Shown here one piece after another: positions 24,383-33,912 of a stretch of 64,000 nt of DNA. Source of the DNA: Tetranychus cinnabarinus (taxonomy: Eukaryota > Arthropoda > Arachnida > Trombidiformes > Tetranychidae); NCBI GenBank assembly GCA_022266195.1, contig WHVY01000002.1, positions 573,001-637,000 of the forward strand, given 5' to 3'. The translations under genes were made by a program, and so were the position numbers. Numbering within the stretch: the first letter of the stretch is position 1; every line of letters starts with the position of its first letter. The notes below the pieces were generated by a model that saw only the letters and a program-made list of their open reading frames with translations, made no database searches and had not been told where the DNA came from.

Positions 24383-25279
24383 TTATTCTTCTTCACTTGA
24401 TGTTGAGGATGAAGTGTCTGTCTCCTCATGTTCGCCACAGGCCACTTTCATTATTTTGTTTCGGCGTCTTTTTGAGAGAGGTGGGTTCGAATCGACGTAA
24501 TTTCGCCATTTCTCCGTTTGTCTGTTCAGAGATCCAATCGTGATCAGAGTTGGTTTGACCGAAGGATATGGAGGAAGGACATCCGGGTGGTGAACTCGTA
24601 AGTGTCTATCAAGTTGTACCGTCTCTGCAGGTCTGATGTACAGGCACTTAAATATTGGGCATTTAATTGCTTCGGTTGTCATCATGTGTCCTTTAAAAGA
24701 TGCTATTTCGAGCATTTTCCTTTTGAGAGCTTTCTTTTCATCTGAGGACTTGCTTACTGTGCCTAAGTCTGAGACACCTTTCTCACATTGTGGGTTTGGT
24801 ATAAATTGAGGATTCATGACCGCACTTGATTGGTGATGCCGCGAAGGATCAAGGCACATACGTTCTTTTTCTAACTCTTTAATTAGTTTCTCCTGTGTCT
24901 TTATTTTCTTTTTTAGTTTTTCTGCTCGTTCCATTTCAGAAATGTTTAAATCTATAAGTTTTTCCGATTCTATTTCCAGCCGAATCAAATCACCTCCTAT
25001 CTCGGCTATCTTTTTGTTTCTTTGCTGAAATTTTACTTTTGATTCCTCATAGTTAGCATGTAGCTCCAGCAGGGTGATCTGGTGATCAATCTGGTCCAGT
25101 CGCTCTTTATCATCCATATTTTCCCAGTTATCGACTTTTCTCCTTTTAGTCGTCTTTTCAACTTTTTGGCTCTCAACTTCGACTTGAAATTCTTGCTTTT
25201 TCTTCTGTGGATGTATTTCGGAACATTTATCTTTTGGGTCTTCACTCGAAAAGAGGTTTGATTGATTCAAGTCCTCCAT
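24383..25279 (-). CDS. Coiled-coil/C2H2-like nuclear protein, copy 1 (unrecognised)
   Basis: Intronless, 298 residues from the first in-frame ATG (MEDLNQSNLFSSEDPK). The frame is open for about 20 codons upstream but lacks an ATG. Basic N-terminal stretch (KTTKRRKVDNW), then a charged coiled-coil region (about residues 70-150, with leucines and isoleucines among K/E), then one zinc-finger-like block KCPIFKC with LDRHLRVHH (C-x4-C, H-x3-H). The tail is basic (LSKRRRNKIMKV), then acidic/Ser-rich. This points to a nucleic-acid-associated nuclear protein, but I do not recognise the family. It lies about 1.2 kb from secreted PLXDC copy A, divergently transcribed. A close paralogue is at 33010-33912. 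Confidence 0.75.
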   Translation of the reverse strand: MEDLNQSNLFSSEDPKDKCSEIHPQKKKQEFQVEVESQKVEKTTKRRKVDNWENMDDKERLDQIDHQITLLELHANYEESKVKFQQRNKKIAEIGGDLIRLEIESEKLIDLNISEMERAEKLKKKIKTQEKLIKELEKERMCLDPSRHHQSSAVMNPQFIPNPQCEKGVSDLGTVSKSSDEKKALKRKMLEIASFKGHMMTTEAIKCPIFKCLYIRPAETVQLDRHLRVHHPDVLPPYPSVKPTLITIGSLNRQTEKWRNYVDSNPPLSKRRRNKIMKVACGEHEETDTSSSTSSEEE

Positions 25280-25594
25280 ACTGGTGTCCAAGAAATTACG
25301 ATAAAAGAGTAATGAAAAACGTTCAAATTGCTTTCTCTTCACTTTTTGGGTTTCACTATGTTAAAGCTCGATGTTTAATATTGATGTTGAATTGATGATT
25401 TACAAATAGATTTTGATGATTAAAATAAGATTTGATAATCTAAAGATTGAAAGGATTTCTAAGTAAAAGCTTATGAACTTTACGCAACATTAAGATTCGT
25501 AAAAATGGCGCATATTCTGTTCTTCTTCGGCAAAGGCACAGTGCTGACCTCTATGCCAATGGATGGTCGGTGACTTGACGGCATTTAGCGCGAT

Positions 25595-25614
25595 GTCACG
25601 TCACGTCAGACGTC
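25595..25614. promoter_or_regulatory. Cluster of CRE/ATF-like half-sites
   Basis: Three ACGTC units within 20 bases, some 315 bases upstream of the coiled-coil gene. The same cluster is conserved at 34238-34260 upstream of copy 2 and is degenerate near 30232. TGACG/ACGTCA is the half-site of CREB/ATF factors. Confidence 0.4.
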
Positions 25615-25673
25615 GTTTTTAAACTTCATAAACTATTCTTATACATGTTAGTAATATTCCGTTATACTGTTGG

Positions 25674-25870
25674 ATCAATAGATTCTCTTCTTGCTTTGAA
25701 ATTTTGGCCTTTTTTATCACTTTAATCAGACTTACTGAATAATGTTTGATTTCTCGATTCCTCAGAATTTTGTTTATTTTTCAGCTATCGTTGCCTGACT
25801 GAAGAGTCGTTCCCTTGCTAATGATTTTCATCTCTTCATCAATAATGTAAACAATGTCTGAAAATAACAA
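25674..25870. repeat. Cassette module R1, copy 1
   Basis: A module of about 200 bases beginning ATCAATAGAT..TTCTTGCTTTGAAAT and ending AATGTCTGAAAATAAC. Related copies are at 27789-27999, 30298-30516, 34322-34534 and 37931-38000, each upstream of a PLXDC-like copy. Confidence 0.7.
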
Positions 25871-26477
25871 AAAGTACAATTCGTTGTGAATCGTTTGTGA
25901 AGCGACTTCAACAGCAAGAGAAACCGTAATTGCAAATGTTTTACCCTTCACTGTACCGATTTTGTTTTTAATTTTTAAGAGCCTAAATAATCATTTCACT
26001 TCTTTTATATCACTAAGTAATTTATTGAATGCTTATTACTATTTCCACAACTTCATCGGACCAAAAACACCATTGCGAGCTACCGAGTGCAATTTTGCCT
26101 GAGGTCTTTCGTTAGGTTTGCCCCATTGTTTTGGCTGCCTCGTCTACTATTTTTGAGAAAATTTTCTTCTTTTTTTACTAAGCCGCTCATAGAGATTGGC
26201 AAATATGACTAGCATGAAATGTATTTTGACGGCGTTTCATAATTAAACTCCAACTTCTGATCGGTTTAAAATATATGCATTTTGATCTCCAACTCTTTCT
26301 GATCAGTTTAAAAAAGCTCTTTAATTTAAACTATTTAACTAGAGAGAAAACCCAACAAAACAAAATCGGTATTCACTTCGTGGACACACTTGTAAATGTT
26401 ACTTTGAGCTGACTCTGAGATTTTCTGGATTGTTAATTTACCAAAGAAAATTAAATTAAATTAATTATCAACTAAAA

Positions 26478-27788
26478 ATGTCTCTTATTCAGAATTGTGT
26501 TTCTTTCACATCAGTTTTGTTTCTGTGTTTCCATCTCATAACTTTTTCATCACCTTTACAACATGACAGCAAGTTCATCTCTTTGAATTCTACTCAACCC
26601 GTTAAATCAGAGTTAAATATCACGAACTATGTGATAACTAATAGCACAGAGTTCAATGTCAATGATACAACGAACATGTGTTTTTCATCATCTTTACAGA
26701 ATGACTCCCATACATACTACAACTCAACAATATTAACGAAGCCAACGGAAGCCATGAAATATTGGGTTGACATTGATAAGATGCCCAATGTTACTTTGCA
26801 TCCTATGCTATCTAAATCACGTCGTCGTGCTGCACCAGTTAAACTTAATTTTGAATTCCCGTTCTATGGACACCCGATAAAGAACATAAGAATTTTGACC
26901 AGAGGGTTTCTTTACCTTGGTTATACTGTTGACAATTGGCTTTCAGTATTCCGCAATATTGCTCCGTTAATGGCTAATTTTGATACACGGTTAAACGAAT
27001 TATCGAAAATTAAGTACGCCAAGAATTCGACTGTATTTGTTGTCCAGTGGGAGAATGTTGCAATCGCGGAACTTCCTGACGAATTTTTCACCTTCCAAGT
27101 TTCTCTATTTTCAAATGGTGACATTGTCTTTGTTTACAAGGACCTTCCAATTTCATTCAACGACTTACAGGATACTCATCATCCTGTTAAAGTTGGACTT
27201 TCTGATTTGTATGTAATTAGTGGACCCGGTTTCTGTAAGTTTTTTGGTTTCTTATGTTTTTTAGTTTCCAATAGACTCATTCAGCTAATTTATCTTTTTT
27301 CTGACACTCCTTTTCGTTTTTCAACCTTCGTTTTCATGTTTCTTTGTCAACAGTTATTAGAAAGAAGACTATCTATGAGTATCGTATTAAAGAGGACGGA
27401 AAGGAAAAAATACGCAACAACAGCGCTATTTACTTCACTGCCTTACCAAGTATGTTTTTATTTGTTTTTTAATCTAATATTTCACTTATTTGAACTATTT
27501 TTCATGAATTCGCTTTTTCTTTTAATAGCTTGCATTACCCTGAAAGATTGCGAAAGCTGTTCGGTTGGTATTCCAGGTTTAGATTGTGAATGGCGTGAAA
27601 GTACTGGACGATGCTTTGACGGATTGGATAGACTAAAAGGAGAATGGCTTGCTAAAAATTGTGATACTGAAGCTAAAAAAAATAGTTGCCTTGCATCCAC
27701 TAACCGCTCAACTGTAATTCGAAATTCAACATCTACTTTTTCATCATATCCAAGTACAGTAAGGGCTGAGATAATGAGACAAGATTGA
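26478..27788 (+). CDS. Secreted PLXDC-derived paralogue A
   Basis: By analogy with the parent gene, exons 26478-27234, 27354-27449 and 27529-27788 join to 370 residues. New signal peptide (MSLIQNCVSFTSVLFLCFHL), a shortened version of parent exon 2, the nidogen-like ectodomain, the linker exon and a PSI exon. It ends SSYPSTVRAEIMRQD after PSI, with no membrane helix, so a secreted protein is predicted. In PSI one conserved Cys is changed (CEWRESTGRC for CKWCESTGRC). A piece of former intron (TTTTCATCATCTTTACAG) is now coding, giving FSSSLQ before NDSHTYYN. The unspliced sequence is also open from end to end (436 codons), but both introns keep consensus sites and the parent's phases, so splicing is preferred. 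Confidence 0.8.
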   Translation: MSLIQNCVSFTSVLFLCFHLITFSSPLQHDSKFISLNSTQPVKSELNITNYVITNSTEFNVNDTTNMCFSSSLQNDSHTYYNSTILTKPTEAMKYWVDIDKMPNVTLHPMLSKSRRRAAPVKLNFEFPFYGHPIKNIRILTRGFLYLGYTVDNWLSVFRNIAPLMANFDTRLNELSKIKYAKNSTVFVVQWENVAIAELPDEFFTFQVSLFSNGDIVFVYKDLPISFNDLQDTHHPVKVGLSDLYVISGPGFCKFFGFLCFLVSNRLIQLIYLFSDTPFRFSTFVFMFLCQQLLERRLSMSIVLKRTERKKYATTALFTSLPYQVCFYLFFNLIFHLFELFFMNSLFLLIACITLKDCESCSVGIPGLDCEWRESTGRCFDGLDRLKGEWLAKNCDTEAKKNSCLASTNRSTVIRNSTSTFSSYPSTVRAEIMRQD

Positions 27789-28458
27789 GCAATAGATCAT
27801 CTTCTTGCTTTGAAATTTTGTCATCTTTTATCACTTTAATCATACTGAATAATGTTTGATTTCTCGATTCCTCAAAATTTCGTTTATTTATAAACTCTCG
27901 TTCCCTAACTGAAGAGTCGTTCCCTTGCTAATGATTTTCATTTCTTTATGAATAATGTAAATAATGTCTGAAAATAACAAATAAAACACAATTCTCTGTT
28001 AATGAATAGACTCCAAACTGCAAGAGAAGCCTTGATTGCAAATTTTTTACGGTGCCCTGTAAACTCGCCACATTTAAGCTTTGAAACAAACAGAGAGTCA
28101 AACCCTTTTACAACTTTAAAGAAATCCTGCCTTTAATTGTTTACTAATATTGCAAGTAAATTGTCAATTTTGATTACTACATTCGTGAGCAACGATCAAG
28201 CTCAAGCTTAAGCTTCGATCTCAATATTTTTTACCCTTCATTTTTATGAAATTAATTCTTAAGTGTTGTTTCCATAAAACACTGGTCGCTTAACTGATCT
28301 GTAATCACATGTTTAGCTGTTAAATATCAACTTGATATTATCAAGTCTTATGTAATACTTGAAATATAAAAGCAATTTGTATCACTTTAATATAAAGGAA
28401 GGGTTATTGTTTGTTTTTTGATCATATTATTTCGATCAATTACTGTTAGACATTAATT
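27789..28458. repeat. Module R1 copy 2 and promoter of copy B
   Basis: R1 occupies 27789-27999. Copy B's promoter follows, with a TATAAAGG box at 28391-28398, 68 bases before the ATG. From 28370 to the ATG it is nearly the same as the copy D promoter (34742-34830). Confidence 0.65.
28391..28398 (+). promoter_or_regulatory. TATA box of copy B
   Basis: TATAAAGG, 68 bases upstream of the start codon. It is matched at the same distance in copy D (34763-34770), and as TATATAAAG in copies C (31083-31091) and F (38319-38328). Confidence 0.6.
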
Positions 28459-29506
28459 ATGTCTGTTATTCATAATTACGTTTCTTTCACATTGATCTTG
28501 TTTCTGTGTTTCCATCTCATAACTTTTTCATCACCATTGCAGCATGGCTACCATGCATACTACAACTCAACAATTTTGGCGGAACCAACCGAAGCCATGA
28601 AATATTGGGTCAACATTGATAATATGCCCAATGTTACTTTACACCCTATGTTGTCTAAATCCCATCGTCGTGCTGAACCAGTTAGTCTTGCTTTTGAATT
28701 CCCGTTCTATGGACACCCAATAAATAACGTAATCATTTCGACCAGAGGATTCCTTCACCTTGGTAATACTGTTCACGATTGGCACGCAACATCCCAATAT
28801 ATTGCTCCTTTAATGGCTAATTTTGATACGCGGTTAAACGAATCATCGATAATTAAGTGCTCCGGCAACTTGACTATGTTTGTTGCTCAGTGGGAGAATG
28901 TTGTAATCAAGGAACTTCCTAACGAATTTTTCACCTTCCAAATTTCTCTATTTCCAAATGGTGACATTGTCTTTGTTTACAAGGACCTTCCAGTTGCCTT
29001 TAAAGACATACCGAAGAGCGTTAAAGTTGGACTTTCAGATGCGTATATATTTAATAAAACTCTCAGTAAGTTTTTCTTTCCAATGAACTCATCCTTAAGC
29101 AACCATAATCCTGTTAATCCTGTCCCTTACAATTGGTGAACTAATTCTTTTTTATACAAACTTTCACCCAATTTAAATTGTTATTTTCCCTTCAATACAG
29201 ATGAAATTCAAAGAGCGACTATTAATGAATACAGTCGGATCGATTTAACGAAGCTAAATATTTCAAGCCCCACAAGTATCTATTTCTCTGCCACACCAAG
29301 TATGTCTAATTTATAATTGCAAAATCTTCGAGATTTAACAACTAAATTAATTTTCTTTAAAAGCCTGTAATACGTTGGTAAATCGTGAAAGCTGTTCAAT
29401 TGGTATTAAGGGTTTCAGTTGTAAATGGTGTTTCGCTGTTGGACGTTGCTCTGACGGTTACGACAGAATGAGACAGCAATGGCTCCAGAACGATTGCCCG
29501 ACCTAA
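28459..29506 (+). CDS. Secreted PLXDC-derived paralogue B
   Basis: Exons 28459-29065, 29201-29299 and 29364-29506 join to 282 residues with GT-AG introns in the parent's phase. Signal peptide MSVIHNYVSFTLILFLCFHL, then directly HAYYNSTIL; parent exon 2 is absent. The nidogen-like ectodomain, linker exon (NEIQRATINEYS) and PSI domain follow. PSI keeps its cysteines: RESCSIG, CKWCFAVGRC, and the last in NDCPT, right before the stop. This is the tidiest soluble ectodomain-PSI protein of the array. No membrane helix. Function unknown; as a family inference it could bind the parent's ligand. Confidence 0.83.
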
Positions 29507-29819
29507 GCAGAGATAAAAATCCAACTACTGGAACTACTGAAGGTATGATTGTGAACCATGTATCTGAATCAACAAAAAGTGAAAGATAATTAAAAATATT
29601 TTATAATGTACAAGAAACCATATTTTCATTAAAAGAGCTCTTCTTTGATTTAATTCAAAAACGCCATCTTTTATAATCTTATGCAGTTGTCTTTGGATTC
29701 TCTCTTTCTTTTTAAAATTGTTCAAGATTTAAATTTTGAAATAAACAGCAGTTAAGCGCGATTAGAATAAATCAAGAGATGGCGTTTTTATTGAGCTTGA
29801 AGTGTGTTAATTTTAATTT
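29507..29819. repeat. Duplicated segment with 133-bp inverted-repeat element
   Basis: Contains the element at 29657-29789, then about 60 bases matching the 5' leader of the large repeat gene at 39907-39972. No gene is present. Confidence 0.65.
29657..29789. mobile_element. 133-bp MITE-like element, copy 1
   Basis: Bounded by 13-base inverted ends AAAAACGCCATCT and AGATGGCGTTTTT. An equal-length copy is at 39774-39906. The matching sequence extends past the right end in both copies, so segmental duplication, not two transpositions, explains the pair. No clear target duplication is seen. Confidence 0.6.
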
Positions 29820-29921
29820 TTAGTTGTTCCATTTCATTACGTTCGTTCTTGGGTGTATTTCAAAGCATCTATCTTTTGTGCCTTCACTCGAAAAGAGGTT
29901 TGATTGATTCAAGTCCTCCAT
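29820..29921 (-). pseudogene. N-terminal fragment of the coiled-coil protein gene
   Basis: An ATG at 29921-29919 opens a 33-codon frame whose first 24 residues (MEDLNQSNLFSSEGTKDRCF, then EIHP) match copies 1 and 2. It then runs into unrelated sequence (RTNVMKWNN) derived from the leader of the large repeat gene, and stops. The upstream non-coding region (29922-30290) also matches the 5' flanks of the intact copies. A recombination breakpoint within codon 24-25 is the simplest reading. Confidence 0.75.
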
Positions 29922-30734
29922 ACTGGTGTCCAAGAAATTACGATAAAAGAGTAATGAAAAACGTTCAAATTGCTTTCTCTTCACTTTTTGGGTTTCACTG
30001 TGTTAAAGCTCGATGGTTGTTTAATATTGATGTTCAATTGTTGATTTACAAATAGATTTTGATGATTTAAATAAGATTTGATAATCTAAAGAATAAAAAG
30101 ATTTCTAATAAAAGGCTTATGAACTTTACGCAACAAATATATTCGTATTCTGTTCTTTTGTCTCTTCTTCGGCAAAGGCTCAGTGCTGATCTCTATGCCG
30201 ATGGATAGTCGGTGACTTAATGGTATATAGCATCACGTCATTCGTCGTTTTTTGAACCTTATAAACCATTCTGATTTATGATTTATTATACTGGCTTAAT
30301 CAATAGATTTTTTTCTTGCTTTGAAATGTTGTCACCTCTTATCACTTTAATCAAACTTACTGATTTAAATTTTTGATTTCTTGATTCCTCGAAATTTAAT
30401 TTATTCCTCAAGCCTCTTTCCCTAACTGCAGAATAGTTCCCTTGCTAATGATTTTCATTTCTTCATGTATTATGTGAATAATGTCTGAAAATAACAAATA
30501 AAACACAATTCTCTGTTTGTGAATCGACTTCAAACAGCCGGAATGCAAATGTTTTACGAATCTTTACCCTTCATTTTTATGAAGTTTGTATTTATATCTT
30601 AATTCATATCGGTTGTTTTAATAAACTTCATCGCTTAACTGATCTGTAATCACATATTTAGCTGTTAAATATCAAGTCTTATGTACAGAGACCTGAGAGA
30701 CCTGCCAGAAATTAGACTCATTTGAAAACGCTCA

Positions 30735-31000
30735 TTTACACTATTCATCGAGCAGCATCTCATGATTTTCAATTTCCTTAATCGAGCAAAGTTAACCTAA
30801 AATTTTGCTTCAAGCTGATTCCGCGCGTTTTTGGATTGATACTTGGACTGATATTTTACGAAATAAAATTGAATTAAGTTTATTAATAATTAAAAAAATC
30901 TAAATGAAATTTCATCCCTTTTCAATAGGGGCCATTGAAAAATTTAGTTTGAATTACTGGTCCGTCCAAAGATTAAGATACCTTAATCTTTGGGCAGGTC
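30735..31000. repeat. Dispersed repeat, copy 1
   Basis: Similar sequence occurs at about 45150-45370 (TCATGATTTTCAA, TTAACCTAAAAT, GCT-GATT and an AATAGGG-CCAT block in the same order) and, in part, at 38050-38250. It is probably an old non-autonomous mobile element; no coding capacity. Confidence 0.5.
30966..30993. repeat. Perfect 12-bp-arm hairpin
   Basis: CCAAAGATTAAG, loop ATAC, CTTAATCTTTGG. A copy with 11-base arms is at 38197-38222. It lies within the dispersed repeat upstream of copies C and F. Confidence 0.7.
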
Positions 31001-31150
31001 TCTATAATATGATTGGCAAAACTCTTGAAACTATCAAGTTTTAACATATGACCAGAACTTGAATTTCAATTTGTATCACTTTTATATAAAGAAAAGATTT
31101 TTGTTTTAGATTATATTTTTATTTCTATTCTTTACTGTTAAACAATAATT

Positions 31151-32346
31151 ATGTCCGTTATTTATAATTACGTGATTCTGTGGTTCCATCTCATAATTTT
31201 TTCATCACAAGATGACACTCATAAATACTACAACTCAAAAATATTAACGAAGCCAACTGAAGCCATGAAATATTGGGTTGACATTGATAAGATGCCCAAT
31301 GTTACTTTACATCCTATGCTGCCTATGAACCTCCTGCGCCAGTTAATCTTGATGGCGAATTCCCGGTCTATGGTTTTCCTTTTCCCATAAAGAATGTAAT
31401 CATTTCGACCGAAGGATTTCTTCTATTATATAATATTGTTGACAGTTATGGATGGTCATATATTGCTCCATTAATGGCTGCTTTTGATCCACGGTTTAAC
31501 ACAACGAAAGTTAAGTACGCCAAGAACTCGACTATGTTTGTTGTTCAGTGGGAGAATCTTGCAATCACGAAACATCCTCAAAAATTTTTCACAACCCAAG
31601 TTTCTATATTTCCAACTGGTGACATTGTCTTTGTTTACAAAAACATCCCAATTTCATTCAACGACTTTCTGGGTACCAATGATTTTAGAATTGGACTTTC
31701 TTATTCGTTTGAAATTGAAAGAAACGTTGTCTGTAAGTTTTTTGGTTTCTTATGTTTTTAGTTTCCAATGAACTTAATTCCAATTCGCTAATTTGTCTTG
31801 TTCTTTTTTCTGTTTCCCCTTTTTGTGTGGACATTCGTTTTCATTTTACTTCATTAACTATCATTATGTTTCTTTGTAAACAGTTGACAAAGATAATACT
31901 ATCTATTACAATCGTTTTGAAGAGGACGGAAAGGGAAATATACGCAACAACACCGCTATTTACTTCACTGCCTTACCAAGTATGTTTTTATACGTTTTTT
32001 AATCATATATTTTACTTATTTGAACAATTTTTCATGAATTTGCCTTTTCTTTCTAATAGCTTGCTATACGCTGAAAGATTGCAAAAGCTGTTGGGTCGGT
32101 TTTTCAGGTTTAGATTGTAGATGGTGTGAAAGTACTGGACGATGCTTTGACGGATTGCATAGACCAAAAGGAGATTGGCTAGCTAAAAATTGTGATACTG
32201 AAGCTAAAAAAAATAGTTGCCTTGCATCCACTAATAGCTCAACTGTAATTCGAAATGCAACATCTACTCTTTCAATATATCCAGGTAATTTGAATTGGGG
32301 GGTTCAATTGGGCATCTGGATCAAAGAAATGATTTTGGCATTGTGA
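31151..32346 (+). pseudogene. PLXDC-derived copy C, frameshifted
   Basis: Exon-equivalents 31151-31732, 31884-31979 and 32060-32346. The start (MSVIYNYVILWFHLIIFSS) and ectodomain up to NVTLHPML are in frame. About seven bases are then missing near 31320-31330 relative to the other copies, and the frame closes at 31390. The correct frame resumes at once (PPAPVNLDGEFPVYG) and stays open through the linker and PSI exons, including CRWCESTGRC. So one small deletion inactivates an otherwise intact copy. The terminal donor is read through (YPGNLNWGV) to a stop. TATA and signal peptide are like copy F. Confidence 0.75.
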
Positions 32347-33009
32347 TTGTGAACCATGTATCTGGATCAACCTAAAAAGTGCAAGTTGTTTTAAAATTTT
32401 TTATAAAGTATAAGAAACCAGATTTCCATTAAAAGAGCTTCTTTTAAACAATATTAAATAGTCTCATTATCTTATTTACGCGTGTTTACAATAATTTGTA
32501 TTTAAAGGTTTCATTATCAAGGATCTAAAGGTGATCATAATCTCATTGTCAAACCTAAACATAATTTTTAGCTTTACAACAACTTTGCTGCTGGCGTCTA
32601 TCAAGTGTCGTTTATTAAGTTTCAGTTTCAATGCATTAAAAAATGTATCAGATCAGTTGAAAAAATTTATTATAAAAAATGAATTTGCTCGTTACAAAGT
32701 TTTCATTGGGATAATTTTTGATTAGAATAAGATTTCGTTAGTCTTAGCATATTGGCTGTTTTTTATTATGATTATTGGATAACTATGTTGAGTTGACCAT
32801 AAATTCTGTTAAGGGATATTCATTTAATTTTCTAGTTAACTCTCTAATTTGGAAAAATTAATAACGATAGATATAAAGACGTGGAAATGAAGTAAAGTAA
32901 AATATTAGTAAAGTATTAGTAATAACGGAAAGTGAAAAGGAAAGATTTGAATCGGTATCCGATATGGTCAGCTATTAATCGGTTAAGCCCTTTATTTATT
33001 GTCTTGAAC
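32347..33009. other. Shared 3' flanks of copy C and of coiled-coil gene copy 2
   Basis: 32350-32580 resembles the sequence following copy F (39520-39760). 32590-33009 resembles 24000-24382. No gene. Confidence 0.55.
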
Positions 33010-33912
33010 TTATTCTCCTTCACTTGATGTTGAGGATTCTGTGTCTGCCTCCTCCTGTTCGCCACAGGCCACTTTCATTATTTTGTTTCGGCGTCTTTTT
33101 GAAAGAGGCGGGTTCGTACTGACGTAATCTCGCCATTTCTCCATTTGTCTGTTCAGAGCTCCAATCGTGATCAGAGTTGGTTTGACCGAAGGATATGGAG
33201 GAAGGACATCCGGATGGTGGACTCGTAAGTGTCTATCAAGTTGTACCGTCTCCGCAGGTCTGATGTACAGGCACTTAAATATTGGGCATTTAATGGCTTC
33301 GGTTGTCATCATGTGTCCTTTAAAAGATGCTATTTCGAGCATTTTTCTTTTGAGAGCTTCCTTTTCATCTGAGGACTTGTTTACTGTGCCCGAGTCCGAG
33401 ACACCTGTATCACATTGTGGGTTTGGTATAAATTGAGGATTCATGACTCCACTTGATTGGTACTGATGCGAAGGAGCAAGGCGCATACGTTCTTTTTCTA
33501 ACTCTTCAATGAGTTTCTCCTGTATCTTTATTCTCTTTTCTAGTTTTTCTGCTCGTTTCATTTCTGTAATGTTCAAATCTATAAGTTTTGTAGATTCTTT
33601 TTTCAGCCGAATCAAATCACCTCCTATCTCGGCTATCTTTTTGTTTCTTTGCTGAAATTTTACTTTTGATTCCTCATGGTTAGCATGTAGTTCTAGCAGG
33701 GATGCGGCAAACTGGTTAGCAATCTGGTCCAGTCGCTTTTCATAATCCATATTTTCCCAGTTATCGATTTTTCTCTTTTTAGTCGTCTTTCCAACTTTTT
33801 GGCTCTCAACGTCGACTTGAAATTCTTGCTTTTTCTTCTGTGGATGTATTTCAAAACATCTATCTTTTGGGTCTTCACTCGAAGCGAGGTTTGATTGGTT
33901 AAAGTCCGCCAT
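33010..33912 (-). CDS. Coiled-coil/C2H2-like nuclear protein, copy 2
   Basis: 300 residues from the first ATG (MADFNQSNLASSEDPK). Collinear with copy 1 at 24383-25279 and highly similar throughout, including KCPIFKC, LDRHLRVHH and the basic LSKRRRNKIMKV motif. Differences are mostly substitutions, plus a small in-frame insertion in the coiled coil (QFAAS, near residue 83). Retention of an open 300-codon frame in both duplicates suggests constraint. It is divergent from copy D of the PLXDC array, about 920 bases away. Family not recognised. Confidence 0.75.
   Translation of the reverse strand: MADFNQSNLASSEDPKDRCFEIHPQKKKQEFQVDVESQKVGKTTKKRKIDNWENMDYEKRLDQIANQFAASLLELHANHEESKVKFQQRNKKIAEIGGDLIRLKKESTKLIDLNITEMKRAEKLEKRIKIQEKLIEELEKERMRLAPSHQYQSSGVMNPQFIPNPQCDTGVSDSGTVNKSSDEKEALKRKMLEIASFKGHMMTTEAIKCPIFKCLYIRPAETVQLDRHLRVHHPDVLPPYPSVKPTLITIGALNRQMEKWRDYVSTNPPLSKRRRNKIMKVACGEQEEADTESSTSSEGE

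Larger units (their letters stand above)
29922..31150. other. Cassette flank, R1 copy 3, dispersed repeat and copy C promoter
   Basis: 29922-30290 is the 5' flank of the coiled-coil fragment. R1 is at 30298-30516. A dispersed repeat occupies about 30735-31000 and includes a perfect hairpin at 30966-30993. The copy C TATA box is at 31083-31091. Confidence 0.6.

Noticed and set aside
25280..25342. N-terminal extension of the coiled-coil protein (KRKQFERFSLL...)
   Set aside because: The frame is open but has no ATG, and a TAA lies just upstream. Similarity between copies here only reflects duplication.
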